A DNA stretch of 64,000 nucleotides from Paraburkholderia gardini (lineage in GTDB: Bacteria > Pseudomonadota > Gammaproteobacteria > Burkholderiales > Burkholderiaceae). Every line of letters begins with the position of its first letter. Within the stretch, counting starts at the first letter, position 1. Under the pieces are notes generated by a model that made no database searches, had not been told where the DNA came from, and saw only the letters and a list, made by a program, of their open reading frames with translations. Positions 35,842-44,937 of the stretch are shown one piece after another. The stretch covers positions 124,001 through 188,000 of the forward strand of contig NZ_CAJQYY010000003.1 in assembly GCF_907164575.1 (NCBI RefSeq), written 5' to 3'. The translations under genes were made by a program, and so were the position numbers.

Positions 35842-36597
35842 ATGAAAATCGAAGAAGTCCGCGAAACCGCATTCTCGATGCCGCTGACGAGCCCCGCTTA
35901 CCCGATCGGACCGTACCGGTTCGTCAATCGCGAATTCATGATCATCACGTATCGCACGGATATCGAAAAGCTGCGCGCGCTTGTGCCGGAGCCACTCGAG
36001 GTCTATACGGATCTCGTGCACTACGAGTTCATCCGCATGCCGGATTCCACCGGCTTCGGCGACTACACGGAGAGCGGCCAGGTCATCCCGGTCAGGTTCA
36101 ACGGCAAGGCGGGCGCCTATACGCACGCGATGTATCTGGACGATCATCCGCCCATCGCGGGCGGGCGCGAGCTGTGGGGTTTTCCGAAAAAGCTGGCGTC
36201 GCCGAAACTGGAAACGCATATCGACTCACTGGTCGGCACGCTGGATTTCGGCCCGGTGCGCATCGCAACGGCCACGATGGGCTACAAGCACACCACGCTC
36301 GACGCGGAAGCCGAACGCGTGAAGATGAGTGGCGACAACTACCTGCTGAAGATCATTCCACACGTGGACGGCACACCGCGCATCTGCGAGATCGTTCGCT
36401 ATCATCTGAAGGACATCACCGTCAAAGGTGCGTGGGGCGGTCCGGCTTCGCTCGCGCTGTCTTCGCATGCGCTCGCACCCGTGGGCGATCTGCCCGTGCT
36501 GGAAATCGTCGAGGCACGGCACATCATCGCCGATCTCACGCTGGCGCTCGGTGAAGTGGCGTTCGATTACCTGTCGGCCGATCCGCAGAACCGCTAG
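35842..36597 (+). CDS. adc: Acetoacetate decarboxylase
   Basis: Decarboxylates acetoacetate to acetone and CO2 through a Schiff base. The active-site motif is [16 protein letters not shown] with the catalytic Lys at 116, corresponding to Lys115 of the clostridial enzyme, and Lys117 beside it. The neighbouring Glu and the N-terminal [20 protein letters not shown] strand are intact. The length of 251 aa is typical. The start ATG at 35842 has GGAG 5 nt upstream; the longer frame to 35713 is not family-like. The patatin gene follows 64 nt later, a Burkholderia pairing linked to polyhydroxybutyrate/ketone metabolism (inference). Confidence 0.95.
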   Translation: MKIEEVRETAFSMPLTSPAYPIGPYRFVNREFMIITYRTDIEKLRALVPEPLEVYTDLVHYEFIRMPDSTGFGDYTESGQVIPVRFNGKAGAYTHAMYLDDHPPIAGGRELWGFPKKLASPKLETHIDSLVGTLDFGPVRIATATMGYKHTTLDAEAERVKMSGDNYLLKIIPHVDGTPRICEIVRYHLKDITVKGAWGGPASLALSSHALAPVGDLPVLEIVEARHIIADLTLALGEVAFDYLSADPQNR

Positions 36598-36661
36598 AAC
36601 CAGCCGTACCGGAATCCACCCCGCCGGGCCTGCCCGGCGTGCTTCATCACGAGGCTAGAAA

Positions 36662-37900
36662 ATGGCAACCCAGTCTGATCAGAATCCGCGCCCGCCGCTC
36701 AGTGAAATCGTCTCGCAGCACTATGAAACCGTGGCGCTCGTGCTGCAGGGGGGCGGTGCGCTCGGCTCGTATCAGGCCGGCGTCTATGAGGGGCTCGCCG
36801 AGGTCGGTATCCATCCGGACTGGGTCGCGGGTATCTCGATCGGAGCGTTGAACACCGCGATTATCGCGGGCAATGCGCCGGAGAAACGCGTCGATGCGCT
36901 CAAACAGTTCTGGGCCACGATCTGCCAGCCCGCTTCGCCGCTGAGCTTCTGGCCAGCGGCACTGGAAACCCGGCTCTTCGGCATTTCCGACTCGTTTCGC
37001 CAGGTGTTTTCGTCGTGGTATGCGACCCGCGCGCTGCTGGATGGCCAGAAGGGCTTTTTCACGCCGCGCTTTCCGCCGCCGGTCGGGCCGCGAACGCTCG
37101 ATGTGACCGAAGCCAGCTATTACGACACCCGCACGCTCAAGGGCACGCTGGAGCAGTTCGCCGATTTCGACCGTATCAATCACGGCGGCATGCGCGTGTG
37201 CGTCGGCGCGGCGAACGTCGCAACGGGCAACCTCACGTTCTTCGACAACGCACACCTCACGTTGCGGGCGGAACACTTCATGGCATCCGGCGCGTTGCCT
37301 CCGGGTTTTCCAGCTGTGGAAGTGGATGGCCAGTTTTACTGGGACGGCGGGCTTATCTCCAACACGCCGCTTTCGGAAATACTCGGACAAACGCCACGGC
37401 GCGACACGCTCGCGTTCCAGGTCGACCTGTGGAGCGCACAGGGCACGCTGCCGTCGAACATGGGACAGGTCGACGATCGCGCGAAAGATATCCAGTATTC
37501 CAGCCGGACGCGGGCTGTCACGAATAACGTGCGGCGCACACAACTGCTACGCCGCACGCTTCGAGAGGTACTGCGCCATGTGAGTCCGGAGACGCTTGAA
37601 AACGATCCGTGGTGCAAGATCGCCGCACGTATGTCGACAGACAAGCGCTACAACGTCGTGCAGTTGATCTACAAAGACAAGCCGTACGAAAACCAGTTCA
37701 AGGATTTCCAGTTCGGCTACAACACGATGCTGGATCACTGGGCGACGGGGCTTGCCGATATCCGCGAAACGCTCGCTCATCCGGAATGGCTTGACCCGCC
37801 GCAGAACGAGGCGGGTTTCGCATCACGCGACGTGCACGCACCGGGCAGCAGCGACGGGCTCGGCCCAAAGACAGGCGCGGAGCGCGAGGCCGGTGTCTAG
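36662..37900 (+). CDS. Patatin-like phospholipase family protein
   Basis: A 412-residue Ser-Asp dyad lipid hydrolase. The oxyanion-hole motif LVLQGGGALGSYQAGVYEGL (GGGALG at 30-35), nucleophile elbow GISIG (Ser59) and catalytic Asp in FYWDGGLISNTPLSEIL are all present. The C-terminal third (after about residue 270) resembles the DUF3734 extension found in soluble patatins of Burkholderia. The natural substrate is unknown; in this neighbourhood it might act on PHB granules or membrane lipid, which is speculation. Its TAG stop shares the CTAG at 37897-37900 with the stop of the convergent gene. Confidence 0.92.
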   Translation: MATQSDQNPRPPLSEIVSQHYETVALVLQGGGALGSYQAGVYEGLAEVGIHPDWVAGISIGALNTAIIAGNAPEKRVDALKQFWATICQPASPLSFWPAALETRLFGISDSFRQVFSSWYATRALLDGQKGFFTPRFPPPVGPRTLDVTEASYYDTRTLKGTLEQFADFDRINHGGMRVCVGAANVATGNLTFFDNAHLTLRAEHFMASGALPPGFPAVEVDGQFYWDGGLISNTPLSEILGQTPRRDTLAFQVDLWSAQGTLPSNMGQVDDRAKDIQYSSRTRAVTNNVRRTQLLRRTLREVLRHVSPETLENDPWCKIAARMSTDKRYNVVQLIYKDKPYENQFKDFQFGYNTMLDHWATGLADIRETLAHPEWLDPPQNEAGFASRDVHAPGSSDGLGPKTGAEREAGV

Positions 37901-38442
37901 CGGTCGTGCTGCCATAGCACGTCCGTGCCGCCTTCGGCGCGATTCAGCACGCGCGCGAGCACGAACAGCAGGTCTGACAGCCGGTTCATGTACTGACGTG
38001 GCGCGGCGTTGACGGTCTCGATCTGGCCGAGCGCGACGATCGAGCGCTCGGCGCGGCGGCACACCGTCCGGCACACGTGCGCGACGGCTGCGGCGCGCGA
38101 GCCGCCGGGCAGGATGAACTCCTTTAGCGGCGGCAGCGTTGCGTTGTATTGTGCGAGCCACGCGTCGAGTTGCGCGAGCTGCGCGTCGGCGATCATGGTG
38201 TGGCCGGGAATGCAGAGCTCGCCGCCAAGATCGAACAGATCGTGCTGGATCGCGACGAGCGCCTGCCGCACATCGTCGGGCAACGCTTCGCATAGCAGCA
38301 CACCGAGGTTCGAATTCAGCTCGTCGACGTCGCCGATCGCGGCGATCCGCGCGCCATCCTTGCGCACGCGGCTGCCGTCGCCGAGGCCGGTGGTGCCGTC
38401 GTCGCCGGTTCGGGTGGCGATTTTGCTCAGGCGATTGCCCAT
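37897..38442 (-). CDS. Cob(I)yrinic acid a,c-diamide adenosyltransferase (PduO type)
   Basis: Transfers the 5'-deoxyadenosyl group of ATP to cob(I)alamin, giving coenzyme B12. It begins MGNRLSKIATRTGDDGTTGLGDGSRV, where TRTGDDGTTGL is the PduO-family ATP-binding motif, and ends with RRAERSIVAL and NRLSDLLFVLARVLN. The 181-residue form starting at 38442 has AAAGGA 6 nt upstream. An in-frame ATG at 38574 sits 6 nt after a TATAAT and would add 44 residues (see findings). I looked for a cobalamin riboswitch upstream and saw none. Confidence 0.94.
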   Translation of the reverse strand: MGNRLSKIATRTGDDGTTGLGDGSRVRKDGARIAAIGDVDELNSNLGVLLCEALPDDVRQALVAIQHDLFDLGGELCIPGHTMIADAQLAQLDAWLAQYNATLPPLKEFILPGGSRAAAVAHVCRTVCRRAERSIVALGQIETVNAAPRQYMNRLSDLLFVLARVLNRAEGGTDVLWQHDR

Positions 38443-38580
38443 GATGATTCCTTTAAGTGATGACGACGCGGCAACACACGGTTCATGCCATGCCATGCCA
38501 GTGCCGTGCCCATCGCACGCTTGCGATTCGCTGGAAAGGGCTCGTGTCGCGCGCAGCATCTGCGGCGAGGCCATCGCGCC

Positions 38581-38586
38581 ATTATA
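38581..38586 (-). promoter_or_regulatory. -10 element for the adenosyltransferase gene
   Basis: Perfect TATAAT on the minus strand, 6 nt before an in-frame ATG at 38574 and about 140 nt before the family start at 38442. The -35 is poor. Confidence 0.5.
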
Positions 38587-38683
38587 GGTTTGTCAGGCGC
38601 GACCCGCGCCAGGCGGGCGATCAGCGTAAAATGGACGTCAACAATCGAATCATTCGAACATCGTCCGCTTTCAGGAGACACGC

Positions 38684-40099
38684 GTGAATCATCCTGTGCC
38701 ACCGGCACCGCTGCGCCGTCCGTTCGCCGCTGAACTGCTGGTCGCGCTGAAGGCCGCATTCGCCGATCGCGTTTCGACATCCGATGCCGTGCGCGCCCAT
38801 CACGGCCGCGACGAATCCCCGTTCGATCCGCAATTGCCGGACGCCGTCGTCTACGCCCGCACGACCGAAGAAGTGCAGAGCATCGTCAGGCTCTGCGCGC
38901 AGTACGACGTGCCCGTCATTCCGTACGGCAACGGATCGTCGCTCGAAGGACATCTGCTTGCGGTCCAGGGCGGCGTGTCGATCGATCTGTCGGAGATGAA
39001 CCGCGTGCTGGCGATCAACGCGGAGGACCTCACCGTCACCGTGGAGCCCGGTATCTCGCGCAAGCAGTTGAACGAAGCGTTGCGCGACACCGGCCTCTTC
39101 TTCCCGATCGACCCAGGCGCGGATGCCAGCATCGGCGGCATGTCGGCGACGCGCGCGTCGGGCACCAACGCCGTGCGCTACGGCACGATGCGCGAGAACG
39201 TGCTTGGCCTGACCGTCGTACTCGCCGACGGCCGCATCATCAAGACCGGCACGCGTGCGCGCAAATCGTCCGCGGGCTACGACCTCACGCGCCTCTTCGT
39301 CGGCTCGGAAGGCACGCTCGGCGTCATCACCGAAATCACCGTGCGGCTCTATCCGCAGCCTGAAGCGGTGTCGGCGGCGGTGTGCACATTTCCGTCGATG
39401 GGCGACGCGGTGCGCGCCGTCATCGAAACGATCCAGATCGGCGTGCCGATTGCCCGCGTCGAGTTTGTCGATTCGCTCGCGATCCGCTCGATCAACCGGC
39501 ATTCGAACCTGACGCTGCGCGAAGCGCCCACGCTGTTCTTCGAGTTCCACGGCACCGAAGCCGGCGTGAAGGAACAGGCCGAACTCGTTCAGGACATCGC
39601 TTCGGAGAACCACGGCGAAGGCTTCGAGTGGGCGACGCGACCGGAAGACCGCAGCCGCCTCTGGAACGCGCGGCACAGCGCCTACTTCGCGATGCTGCAG
39701 CTAAAGCCGGGCTGTCGCGCGGTGACGACCGACGTGTGCGTGCCGATTTCGCGTCTTGCGGAATGCGTCGTCGAGACCGAACAGGACCTGAAGGAATCGC
39801 CGCTGCCCTGCCCGATCGTCGGTCATGTGGGCGACGGCAATTTTCACGTCGCGATCCTGATCGACCCCGACAAGCCGGAAGAACTCGTCGAAGCCGAACG
39901 GCTCAATCACCGGATCGTCGAGCGCGCGCTGCGCATGGACGGCACGTGTACCGGCGAGCATGGTGTCGGGCTGCACAAGATGGGATTCCTCGTCGAGGAG
40001 CACGGCGAAGACACGGTCGACACGATGCGCGCGATCAAGCACGCGCTCGACCCGCGCAATCTGATGAACCCGGGCAAGATTTTTTCCTGGGCGGCATGA
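38684..40099 (+). CDS. FAD-binding oxidoreductase, D-lactate dehydrogenase (cytochrome)-like
   Basis: A 471-residue flavoenzyme of the GlcD/DLD group. The FAD-binding PCMH fold is at about residues 40-220 (PVIPYGNGSSLEGHLLAVQGGVSIDLSEMNRVL; GADASIGGMSATRASGTNAVRYGTMRENVLGL), followed by the FAD-oxidase C-terminal cap ending HVGDGNFHVAILID, TGEHGVGLHKMGFL and LDPRNLMNPGKIF. It oxidises a 2-hydroxyacid, probably D-lactate or glycolate, passing electrons to the respiratory chain. The start is GTG with AGGAGA 5 nt upstream. It is 52 nt before glcD and is its paralogue. Confidence 0.93.
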   Translation: MNHPVPPAPLRRPFAAELLVALKAAFADRVSTSDAVRAHHGRDESPFDPQLPDAVVYARTTEEVQSIVRLCAQYDVPVIPYGNGSSLEGHLLAVQGGVSIDLSEMNRVLAINAEDLTVTVEPGISRKQLNEALRDTGLFFPIDPGADASIGGMSATRASGTNAVRYGTMRENVLGLTVVLADGRIIKTGTRARKSSAGYDLTRLFVGSEGTLGVITEITVRLYPQPEAVSAAVCTFPSMGDAVRAVIETIQIGVPIARVEFVDSLAIRSINRHSNLTLREAPTLFFEFHGTEAGVKEQAELVQDIASENHGEGFEWATRPEDRSRLWNARHSAYFAMLQLKPGCRAVTTDVCVPISRLAECVVETEQDLKESPLPCPIVGHVGDGNFHVAILIDPDKPEELVEAERLNHRIVERALRMDGTCTGEHGVGLHKMGFLVEEHGEDTVDTMRAIKHALDPRNLMNPGKIFSWAA

Positions 40100-40151
40100 C
40101 CCGACAGGCGAACCGGCATTCCACGACCGCGCGCCCGAAGAAGGAGGAGAC

Positions 40152-41645
40152 ATGAACGCACCTGGCGAACTTTCGCCTGAAGTTCTCGCCCAGCGCCAGC
40201 GCGAAGTCGTGCAGGCGCTGATGGCCGTACTGCCGACGCACTGCCTGCTGTATCGCGAAGAAGATACCGTCGCCTACGACTGCGACGGCCTCGCCGCATA
40301 TCGCCGGCTGCCGCTCGCGGTTGCGTTGCCGGAAACGGAGTCGCAGGTGCAGCGCATCGTGCAGATCTGCCATCGGCTAGGCGTGCCGATCGTGCCGCGC
40401 GGCGCCGGCACCGGCCTGTCCGGCGGCGCGCTGCCGATCCGCCATGGCGTTGTCGTGTCGCTCGCGCGCTTTCGCAAGATCGTCGAAGTCGATTCCTATG
40501 CGCGCACCGCGACTGTCCAGCCGGGCGTGCGCAACCTCGCCATTTCGGAAGCCGCGGCGCCGTACGGCCTTTACTACGCGCCCGATCCTTCCTCGCAGAT
40601 CGCCTGCACGATCGGCGGCAACGTCTCGGAAAATTCCGGCGGCGTGCATTGCCTGAAATACGGCCTCACCGTGCACAACGTGCTGCGCGTGCGAGCCGTC
40701 ACGATGGAGGGCGAGATCGTCGAGTTCGGCTCGCTCGCGCCCGACGCACCCGGCCTCGATCTGCTCGCGGTGCTGATCGGCAGCGAAGGCATGTTCGCGA
40801 TCGTCACCGAAGTTACCGTCAAGCTGATCCCGAAACCGCAAACCGCGCAGGTCATCATGGCCAGCTTCGACGACGTCGTGAAAGGCGGCGACGCGGTTGC
40901 CGGCATCATCGCGGCGGGCATCATTCCGGCCGGCCTCGAAATGATGGACAAGCCAGCGACGCGGGCCGTCGAGGAATTCGTCAACGCCGGCTACGATCTC
41001 GACGCGGCCGCCATCCTGCTATGCGAGTCGGATGGCACCCCGGAAGAAGTTTCCGAGGAAATCGTCCGCATGACGGCGGTGCTGCGTGAATGCGGCGCGA
41101 CGCGCATCCAGATTTCGCGCACGGAAAGCGAGCGGCTCAAGTTCTGGTCGGGCCGCAAGAACGCGTTCCCGGCCGCCGGACGCATCTCGCCCGACTACTA
41201 CTGCATGGACGGCACGGTGCCGCGCCGCAGTATCGGGCCACTGCTGTCGCGCATCAGCGAGATGGAGAAAAAATACGCGCTGCGCTGTATCAACGTGTTC
41301 CACGCGGGCGACGGCAACATGCATCCGCTGATCCTCTTCAACGGCAACGATCTCGACGAATGGCACCGGGCCGAAGCGTTTGGCTCGGACATCCTGGAAT
41401 GCTGCGTCGAGCTGGGCGGAACGGTGACGGGCGAACACGGTGTGGGCATCGAGAAGATCAACTCGATGTGCGTACAGTTTTCGCCCGAGGAGCGCGACGC
41501 GTTTCACGCGGTCAAGCGTGCATTCGATCCGCCCGGCCTCCTGAATCCCGACAAAGGCATCCCAACGCGTGCCCGCTGCGCCGAATACGGCCGGATGCAT
41601 ATTCGCGGCGGCTTGCTGCCGCATCCGGATTTGCCGAGGTTCTAG
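40152..41645 (+). CDS. glcD: Glycolate oxidase subunit GlcD
   Basis: Flavin-binding subunit of the GlcDEF glycolate oxidase, which converts glycolate to glyoxylate. It is 497 aa. FAD-binding motifs include IVPRGAGTGLSGGALPIRHGVVVSLARF and GGNVSENSGGVHCLKYGLTVHNVL; the cap domain ends FHAGDGNMHPLILFN, TGEHGVGIEKINSM and FDPPGLLNPDKGIP. The ribosome site AAGGAGGAGAC directly before the ATG is the strongest in the region. glcE and glcF follow. No GlcC-type regulator gene is in the window. Confidence 0.96.
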   Translation: MNAPGELSPEVLAQRQREVVQALMAVLPTHCLLYREEDTVAYDCDGLAAYRRLPLAVALPETESQVQRIVQICHRLGVPIVPRGAGTGLSGGALPIRHGVVVSLARFRKIVEVDSYARTATVQPGVRNLAISEAAAPYGLYYAPDPSSQIACTIGGNVSENSGGVHCLKYGLTVHNVLRVRAVTMEGEIVEFGSLAPDAPGLDLLAVLIGSEGMFAIVTEVTVKLIPKPQTAQVIMASFDDVVKGGDAVAGIIAAGIIPAGLEMMDKPATRAVEEFVNAGYDLDAAAILLCESDGTPEEVSEEIVRMTAVLRECGATRIQISRTESERLKFWSGRKNAFPAAGRISPDYYCMDGTVPRRSIGPLLSRISEMEKKYALRCINVFHAGDGNMHPLILFNGNDLDEWHRAEAFGSDILECCVELGGTVTGEHGVGIEKINSMCVQFSPEERDAFHAVKRAFDPPGLLNPDKGIPTRARCAEYGRMHIRGGLLPHPDLPRF

Positions 41646-41802
41646 CGCGGTCTGCACCGTCGCAAGCTGGACGCCCCACCGGCGCCGGGCTGCTGCGCCG
41701 CGCCACTCGCGCAGCCCGTATGGGCAAACCCGGGGTCGCCCCCGGCTTGCCAGCGCCGCCCCGCCCGGTACAATCGGACGAAACACAACGAAGCAGGACG
41801 AC

Positions 41803-42891
41803 ATGGAAGAGGACGACATCGTCGCCGTTTGGTCCGAACGTATCCGTTCGGCCAGCGCTGAAGGACGCGCGGTGCGCATTCGCGGCGGCGGCACGAAAGA
41901 CTGGTACGGCCAGAGCCTGGAAGGCGACATCCTCGACACGCGCGCGCATCGCGGCATCATCGCTTACGATCCGGCGGAGCTCGTGATCACGGCGCGCGCC
42001 GGCACGCCGCTCCTCGAAATCGAAGCGACGCTAGCAGAACACCGGCAGATGCTGGCGTTCGAACCCCCGCACTTCGGCCCACAGGCAACGTTGGGCGGCT
42101 GTATCGCGGCCGGCATTGCCGGGCCGCGACGCCCTTCGGCCGGCGCCGCGCGCGACTTCGTGCTCGGCGCGGTCATCATGAACGGTCACGGAGAAACGCT
42201 GCATTTCGGAGGCCAGGTCGTGAAGAACGTCGCGGGCTATGACGTGTCGCGCCTCATGGCCGGCTCGCTCGGCACGCTCGGGCTGATACTCGAACTGTCG
42301 GTGAAGGTGCTGCCGCTTCCGGTCGCCGAGGCGACGCTCAAGTTCGACATGAACGGCACCGACGCCGTGCGCAAGCTCAACGAATGGGCCGGCCACCCGC
42401 TGCCCATCACCGCGAGCGCATGGCGCAACGGCACGCTTGTCATGCGCCTGGCCGGCGCCGAAGCCGCGGTCAAATCGGCGCGTACGTCGCTCGGCGGCGA
42501 AGTGGTCGATGCGGTCGAGGCCGAACGCTTCTGGGCGGGGCTGCGCGAACAGACCGACCCGTTCTTCTCCGCGATCGCGCCGGGCGCCGCGTTGTGGCGC
42601 CTCGCGTTGCCGTCGATTACCGAGCCCTTGCAACTGCCGGGGGCGCAACTGATGGAATGGGGCGGCGCGCAGCGCTGGTGGATCACCGACACCGACGCGC
42701 AGACCGTGCGCATCAGCGCCAAACAGGCCGGCGGCCACGCGACCATCTTCCGCACCGGACACGGCTTCGACCGCAGCGCAGGCGTGTTCACGCCGCTGCC
42801 CGCGCCGCTGATGAAAATCCATCGCGGCCTGAAGGCCGCATTCGACCCGGCCCGCATCTTCAATCGCGGCCGGCTCTACCCCGACTTCTGA
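41803..42891 (+). CDS. glcE: Glycolate oxidase subunit GlcE
   Basis: Second, smaller FAD-fold subunit of glycolate oxidase, 362 aa. It contains an RIRGGGTKDWYG strand, AGTPLLEIEATLAEHRQMLAFEPPHFGPQATLGG, and VVKNVAGYDVSRLMAGSLGTLGLILELSVKVLP, and ends FNRGRLYPDF. I choose the ATG at 41803, with AGGAC 4 nt upstream, because the family start MEEDDIVAVWSERI begins here; the upstream in-frame region overlaps glcD and is Arg/Pro-rich. It lies 157 nt behind glcD and 7 nt before glcF. Confidence 0.95.
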   Translation: MEEDDIVAVWSERIRSASAEGRAVRIRGGGTKDWYGQSLEGDILDTRAHRGIIAYDPAELVITARAGTPLLEIEATLAEHRQMLAFEPPHFGPQATLGGCIAAGIAGPRRPSAGAARDFVLGAVIMNGHGETLHFGGQVVKNVAGYDVSRLMAGSLGTLGLILELSVKVLPLPVAEATLKFDMNGTDAVRKLNEWAGHPLPITASAWRNGTLVMRLAGAEAAVKSARTSLGGEVVDAVEAERFWAGLREQTDPFFSAIAPGAALWRLALPSITEPLQLPGAQLMEWGGAQRWWITDTDAQTVRISAKQAGGHATIFRTGHGFDRSAGVFTPLPAPLMKIHRGLKAAFDPARIFNRGRLYPDF

Positions 42892-42898
42892 GCGCGCG

Positions 42899-44125
42899 AT
42901 GCAAACCAACCTCGCGGACTTCATTCGCAATACGCCCGACGGCGATGAAGCCGATTCCATCCTGCGCAAATGCGTGCATTGCGGCTTCTGCACGGCGACC
43001 TGCCCCACGTACCAGCTACTCGGCGACGAGCTCGACGGACCACGCGGCCGCATCTATCTGATCAAGCAGATGGTGGAAGGCGCACCCGTCACGCGCAGCA
43101 CGCAGATGCACCTCGACCGTTGCCTCACGTGCCGCAACTGCGAATCGACCTGCCCCTCGGGCGTGCAGTACGGACGCCTTGTCGAAATCGGCCGCAAGGT
43201 GGTCGAGGAGCATGTCAGGCGGCCTCCCGGCCAGCGCCTGCTGCGCCGTATTCTGGCGAGCTTCCTGCCAAACAGCGCGCTCTTCACGCCTGCGATGCGG
43301 CTCGGCCAGCACGTGCGCCCGCTCCTGCCGAAAAAACTGCGCGACAAGGTGCCTGCCCGGCAACCGCTGCTCGAATGGCCGACGGCCCAGCACCCGCGCA
43401 AGATGCTGATGCTCGCCGGTTGCGTGCAGCCTTCGATGATGCCGAACGTCAATATCGCGACAGCGCGTGTGCTCGACGCGCTCGGCGTCGAGACCATCGT
43501 CGCGCCGGAAGCCGGCTGCTGCGGCGCGATCCGCCTGCACCTCGGCTATAACGACGAAGCACTCGACGACATCCGCGCCAACATCGACGCATGGTGGCCG
43601 CACGTCGAAGCCGGCGCCGAAGCGATCGTGATGAACGCGTCCGGTTGCGGCGCGACGGTACGCGAATACGCGCACCTGTTGCGCGGCGACCCGGCGTATG
43701 CGGACAAGGCACGCCGTATCGTCGAGCTCACCCGCGACATCTGCGAAATCCTGCCCGATTTCGAGGAGTCGCTCGCAGCACTCGCGCGCCGCCGCGCCGT
43801 GCATACGGTCGCCTTCCACCCGCCGTGCACGCTGCAGCACGGCCAGCAGGTGCGCGGGCGCGTCGAGCATCTGCTCACCGCGCTCGGCATCGAAGTGCGC
43901 CTGCCCGCCGACAGCCACCTGTGCTGCGGTTCGGCCGGCACCTATTCGCTCACGCAACCGACGCTTTCCTACACGCTGCGCAACCAGAAGCTCGAACGGC
44001 TGCGCGCGCTGGAACCGCAGCTGATTGTTTCGGCCAACGTGGGTTGTATCGCGCATCTGCAAAGCGGCACGTCGATTCCGGTCAAGCACTGGATCGAACT
44101 GGTTGAGCATATGCTTTCGGCCTGA
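42899..44125 (+). CDS. glcF: Glycolate oxidase iron-sulfur subunit GlcF
   Basis: Electron-transfer subunit, 408 aa. It has two ferredoxin-type clusters at the N-terminus: Cys25, 28, 31, 35 (CVHCGFCTATCPTY) and Cys75, 78, 81, 85 (CLTCRNCESTCPSG). Two CCG domains follow: AGCVQPSM...EAGCCGAIRLHL and FHPPCTLQHGQQ...SHLCCGSAGTY. All expected Cys residues are intact, so an active complex with GlcD and GlcE is likely. The start is 7 nt behind the glcE stop. Confidence 0.97.
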   Translation: MQTNLADFIRNTPDGDEADSILRKCVHCGFCTATCPTYQLLGDELDGPRGRIYLIKQMVEGAPVTRSTQMHLDRCLTCRNCESTCPSGVQYGRLVEIGRKVVEEHVRRPPGQRLLRRILASFLPNSALFTPAMRLGQHVRPLLPKKLRDKVPARQPLLEWPTAQHPRKMLMLAGCVQPSMMPNVNIATARVLDALGVETIVAPEAGCCGAIRLHLGYNDEALDDIRANIDAWWPHVEAGAEAIVMNASGCGATVREYAHLLRGDPAYADKARRIVELTRDICEILPDFEESLAALARRRAVHTVAFHPPCTLQHGQQVRGRVEHLLTALGIEVRLPADSHLCCGSAGTYSLTQPTLSYTLRNQKLERLRALEPQLIVSANVGCIAHLQSGTSIPVKHWIELVEHMLSA

Positions 44126-44175
44126 CGTTTTTCACCTGGCCGTTCGGATGACCCGGCGGCGAGGAATGGCGTCCG

Positions 44176-44181
44176 TATAAT
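44176..44181 (+). promoter_or_regulatory. -10 element for yggS
   Basis: Perfect TATAAT 36 nt before the chosen yggS start; predicted transcription start near 44188. The -35 is weak. Confidence 0.45.
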
Positions 44182-44216
44182 TCATTCCATCGCCTTGCTG
44201 TGTGTCCAACTGTCCG

Positions 44217-44915
44217 ATGCCCGATCTCATTCATCACCTCGACGCGGTGCGTCAGCGCATCGCGCTGGCCGCTCGCGGCGCCGGTCGCGACCCGCGTTCG
44301 GTCGAACTGCTCGCGGTTTCGAAAACGTTTCCCGCTGAAGACGTGCGCGCGGCGCACGCCGCCGGACAACGCGCGTTCGGCGAAAACTACGTGCAGGAAG
44401 CCGTCACGAAAATCGAAGCGCTGGCCGACCTGCGCGCGGATCTCGAATGGCATTTCATCGGCCCGCTGCAATCGAACAAGTCGAAACCCGTCGCGGAAAA
44501 TTTCGACTGGGTTCACTCGGTCGATCGCCTGAAGATAGCCGGGCGCCTGTCCGCGCAGCGGCCGGACGATCTGCCTCCGCTCAATGTCTGCCTGCAGGTG
44601 AATGCAAGCGGCGAAGCATCGAAGAGCGGCATTGCGCCCGGCGAAGCGCTGGAACTCGCCCGCGCCGTCGCCGCGTTGCCCCGGCTGCGGCTGCGTGGCC
44701 TGATGTCGATTCCCGAGCCCGCGGGCGACATCGAGGCACAACGCGCGCCGCATCGTCTGGTGCACGCGCTCTTCGAACAGCTTCGTGCGGAAGGGCTCGA
44801 ACTCGACACGTTGTCCATGGGCATGTCGGGCGATCTCGAAGCGGCCGTCATCGAAGGTGCGACGATCGTGCGCGTCGGCACGGCGATCTTCGGCGCACGC
44901 GACTACTCAAACTGA
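44217..44915 (+). CDS. yggS: Pyridoxal phosphate homeostasis protein (YggS/PROSC family)
   Basis: Binds PLP without known catalysis and balances the PLP pool. It is 232 aa. The PLP Lys is at about residue 36 (LLAVSKTFPAEDV), followed by FGENYVQEAVTKIEAL, WHFIGPLQSNKSK and the phosphate-binding LSMGMSGDLEAAVIEGATIVRVGTAIFG. I prefer the ATG at 44217 (MPDLIHHLDAVRQRI); an in-frame GTG at 44202 adds five residues. Neither has a clear Shine-Dalgarno. proC follows 22 nt later, the usual proteobacterial pair. Confidence 0.94.
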   Translation: MPDLIHHLDAVRQRIALAARGAGRDPRSVELLAVSKTFPAEDVRAAHAAGQRAFGENYVQEAVTKIEALADLRADLEWHFIGPLQSNKSKPVAENFDWVHSVDRLKIAGRLSAQRPDDLPPLNVCLQVNASGEASKSGIAPGEALELARAVAALPRLRLRGLMSIPEPAGDIEAQRAPHRLVHALFEQLRAEGLELDTLSMGMSGDLEAAVIEGATIVRVGTAIFGARDYSN

Positions 44916-44937
44916 ACAGAACACTTCACGGAACATC

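Noticed and set aside
38484..38499. Triple ATGCC repeat as a possible tandem-repeat element
   Set aside because: Only three short units; too small to distinguish from chance, though noted with the adenosyltransferase extension.
38443..38683. Cobalamin riboswitch upstream of the adenosyltransferase gene
   Set aside because: I looked for the conserved B12-box core on the minus strand and did not find it; the gap is also short for a full riboswitch.
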